A DNA stretch of 52,393 bases, taken from the NCBI RefSeq assembly GCF_001644015.1, contig NZ_LUUI01000152.1, positions 1 to 52,393 on the forward strand. The letters run 5' to 3'. Shown one piece after another: positions 52,377-52,393 of this stretch. The position numbers were made by a program, and so were the translations under genes. A model generated the notes under the pieces. It had not been told where the DNA came from. It searched no databases and saw only the letters and a program-made list of their open reading frames with translations. This DNA is from Methylomonas lenta. Lineage in GTDB: Bacteria; Pseudomonadota; Gammaproteobacteria; Methylococcales; Methylomonadaceae. Positions within the stretch are counted from its first letter, which is position 1. Each line of letters opens with the position of its first letter.

Positions 52377-52393
52377 TTCTCCCTCCGGGAGAA
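52377..52393. repeat. Edge of a dispersed hairpin repeat
   Basis: TTCTCCC pairs with GGGAGAA around TCC at the very end of the window. This is the form of the common CCTCTCCC/GGGAGAGG intergenic repeat; the rest lies beyond the edge. Confidence 0.45.

Overview
The window is a chromosomal stretch of a gammaproteobacterium, most likely a methanotroph or methylotroph of the Methylococcales type. The grounds are a beta-RFAP synthase gene (committed step of tetrahydromethanopterin synthesis, used for C1 oxidation), a bacteriohemerythrin, an orphan soxYZ pair, and an otherwise standard gammaproteobacterial housekeeping order (gyrA-serC-pheA-hisC-tyrA-aroA-cmk-rpsA-ihfB). The species assignment is inference from gene content only.

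Layout. 1-9,836 (mostly minus): an aa3-type cytochrome c oxidase locus (coxB, coxA, a 32-residue membrane microprotein, ctaG, coxC; then, behind a terminator, SURF1, a SCO-like protein and heme A synthase) that runs straight into ftsE-ftsX. The junction is remarkable: the heme A synthase reading frame continues without interruption into a complete SRP receptor FtsY, giving one 655-residue protein; no heme O synthase gene (ctaB) is present in the window. 10,081-10,476: bacteriohemerythrin with a perfect FNR/Anr-type box upstream. 10,569-14,925: biotin operon bioB-F-H-C-D. 14,993-19,899: comF, a lipoprotein hydrolase, a FliL-like protein, and a nagZ-hpt-mtnP recycling/salvage operon. 20,058-21,138: a membrane microprotein divergent from soxYZ, with a second perfect FNR-type box and a 16-bp palindrome between them. 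21,144-24,675: beta-RFAP synthase, a HAD phosphatase, an archaeal-looking nucleotidyltransferase and a REC-GGDEF diguanylate cyclase in one direction. 24,839-27,804: pntAB transhydrogenase.

27,996-31,464 is the accessory part: a GH24 lysozyme with an SH3b tail, a decayed IS66-type end with a small inverted-repeat element inside it, several dispersed palindromic repeats, a VapBC toxin-antitoxin pair, a probable OmpA-domain remnant and a DUF2235 hydrolase. 31,547-37,435 holds an RND efflux pump (permease and adaptor) and two translationally coupled alpha/beta hydrolases. 37,590-48,447 is the conserved gyrA-to-ihfB block with internal hairpins around rpsA. 48,573-52,302 holds a dienelactone hydrolase, a low-molecular-weight tyrosine phosphatase, a chemoreceptor with a predicted periplasmic c-type heme, and a secreted thioredoxin-like protein; the window ends in a dispersed hairpin repeat.

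The strongest candidate for something undescribed is the heme A synthase-FtsY fusion: a membrane-anchored SRP receptor built into an oxidase assembly enzyme and transcribed together with oxidase assembly factors. The next best are the two matched FNR-type promoters (hemerythrin and an unknown membrane microprotein beside soxYZ), the operon joining beta-RFAP synthase to an archaeal-like nucleotidyltransferase and a diguanylate cyclase, and the heme-binding chemoreceptor.
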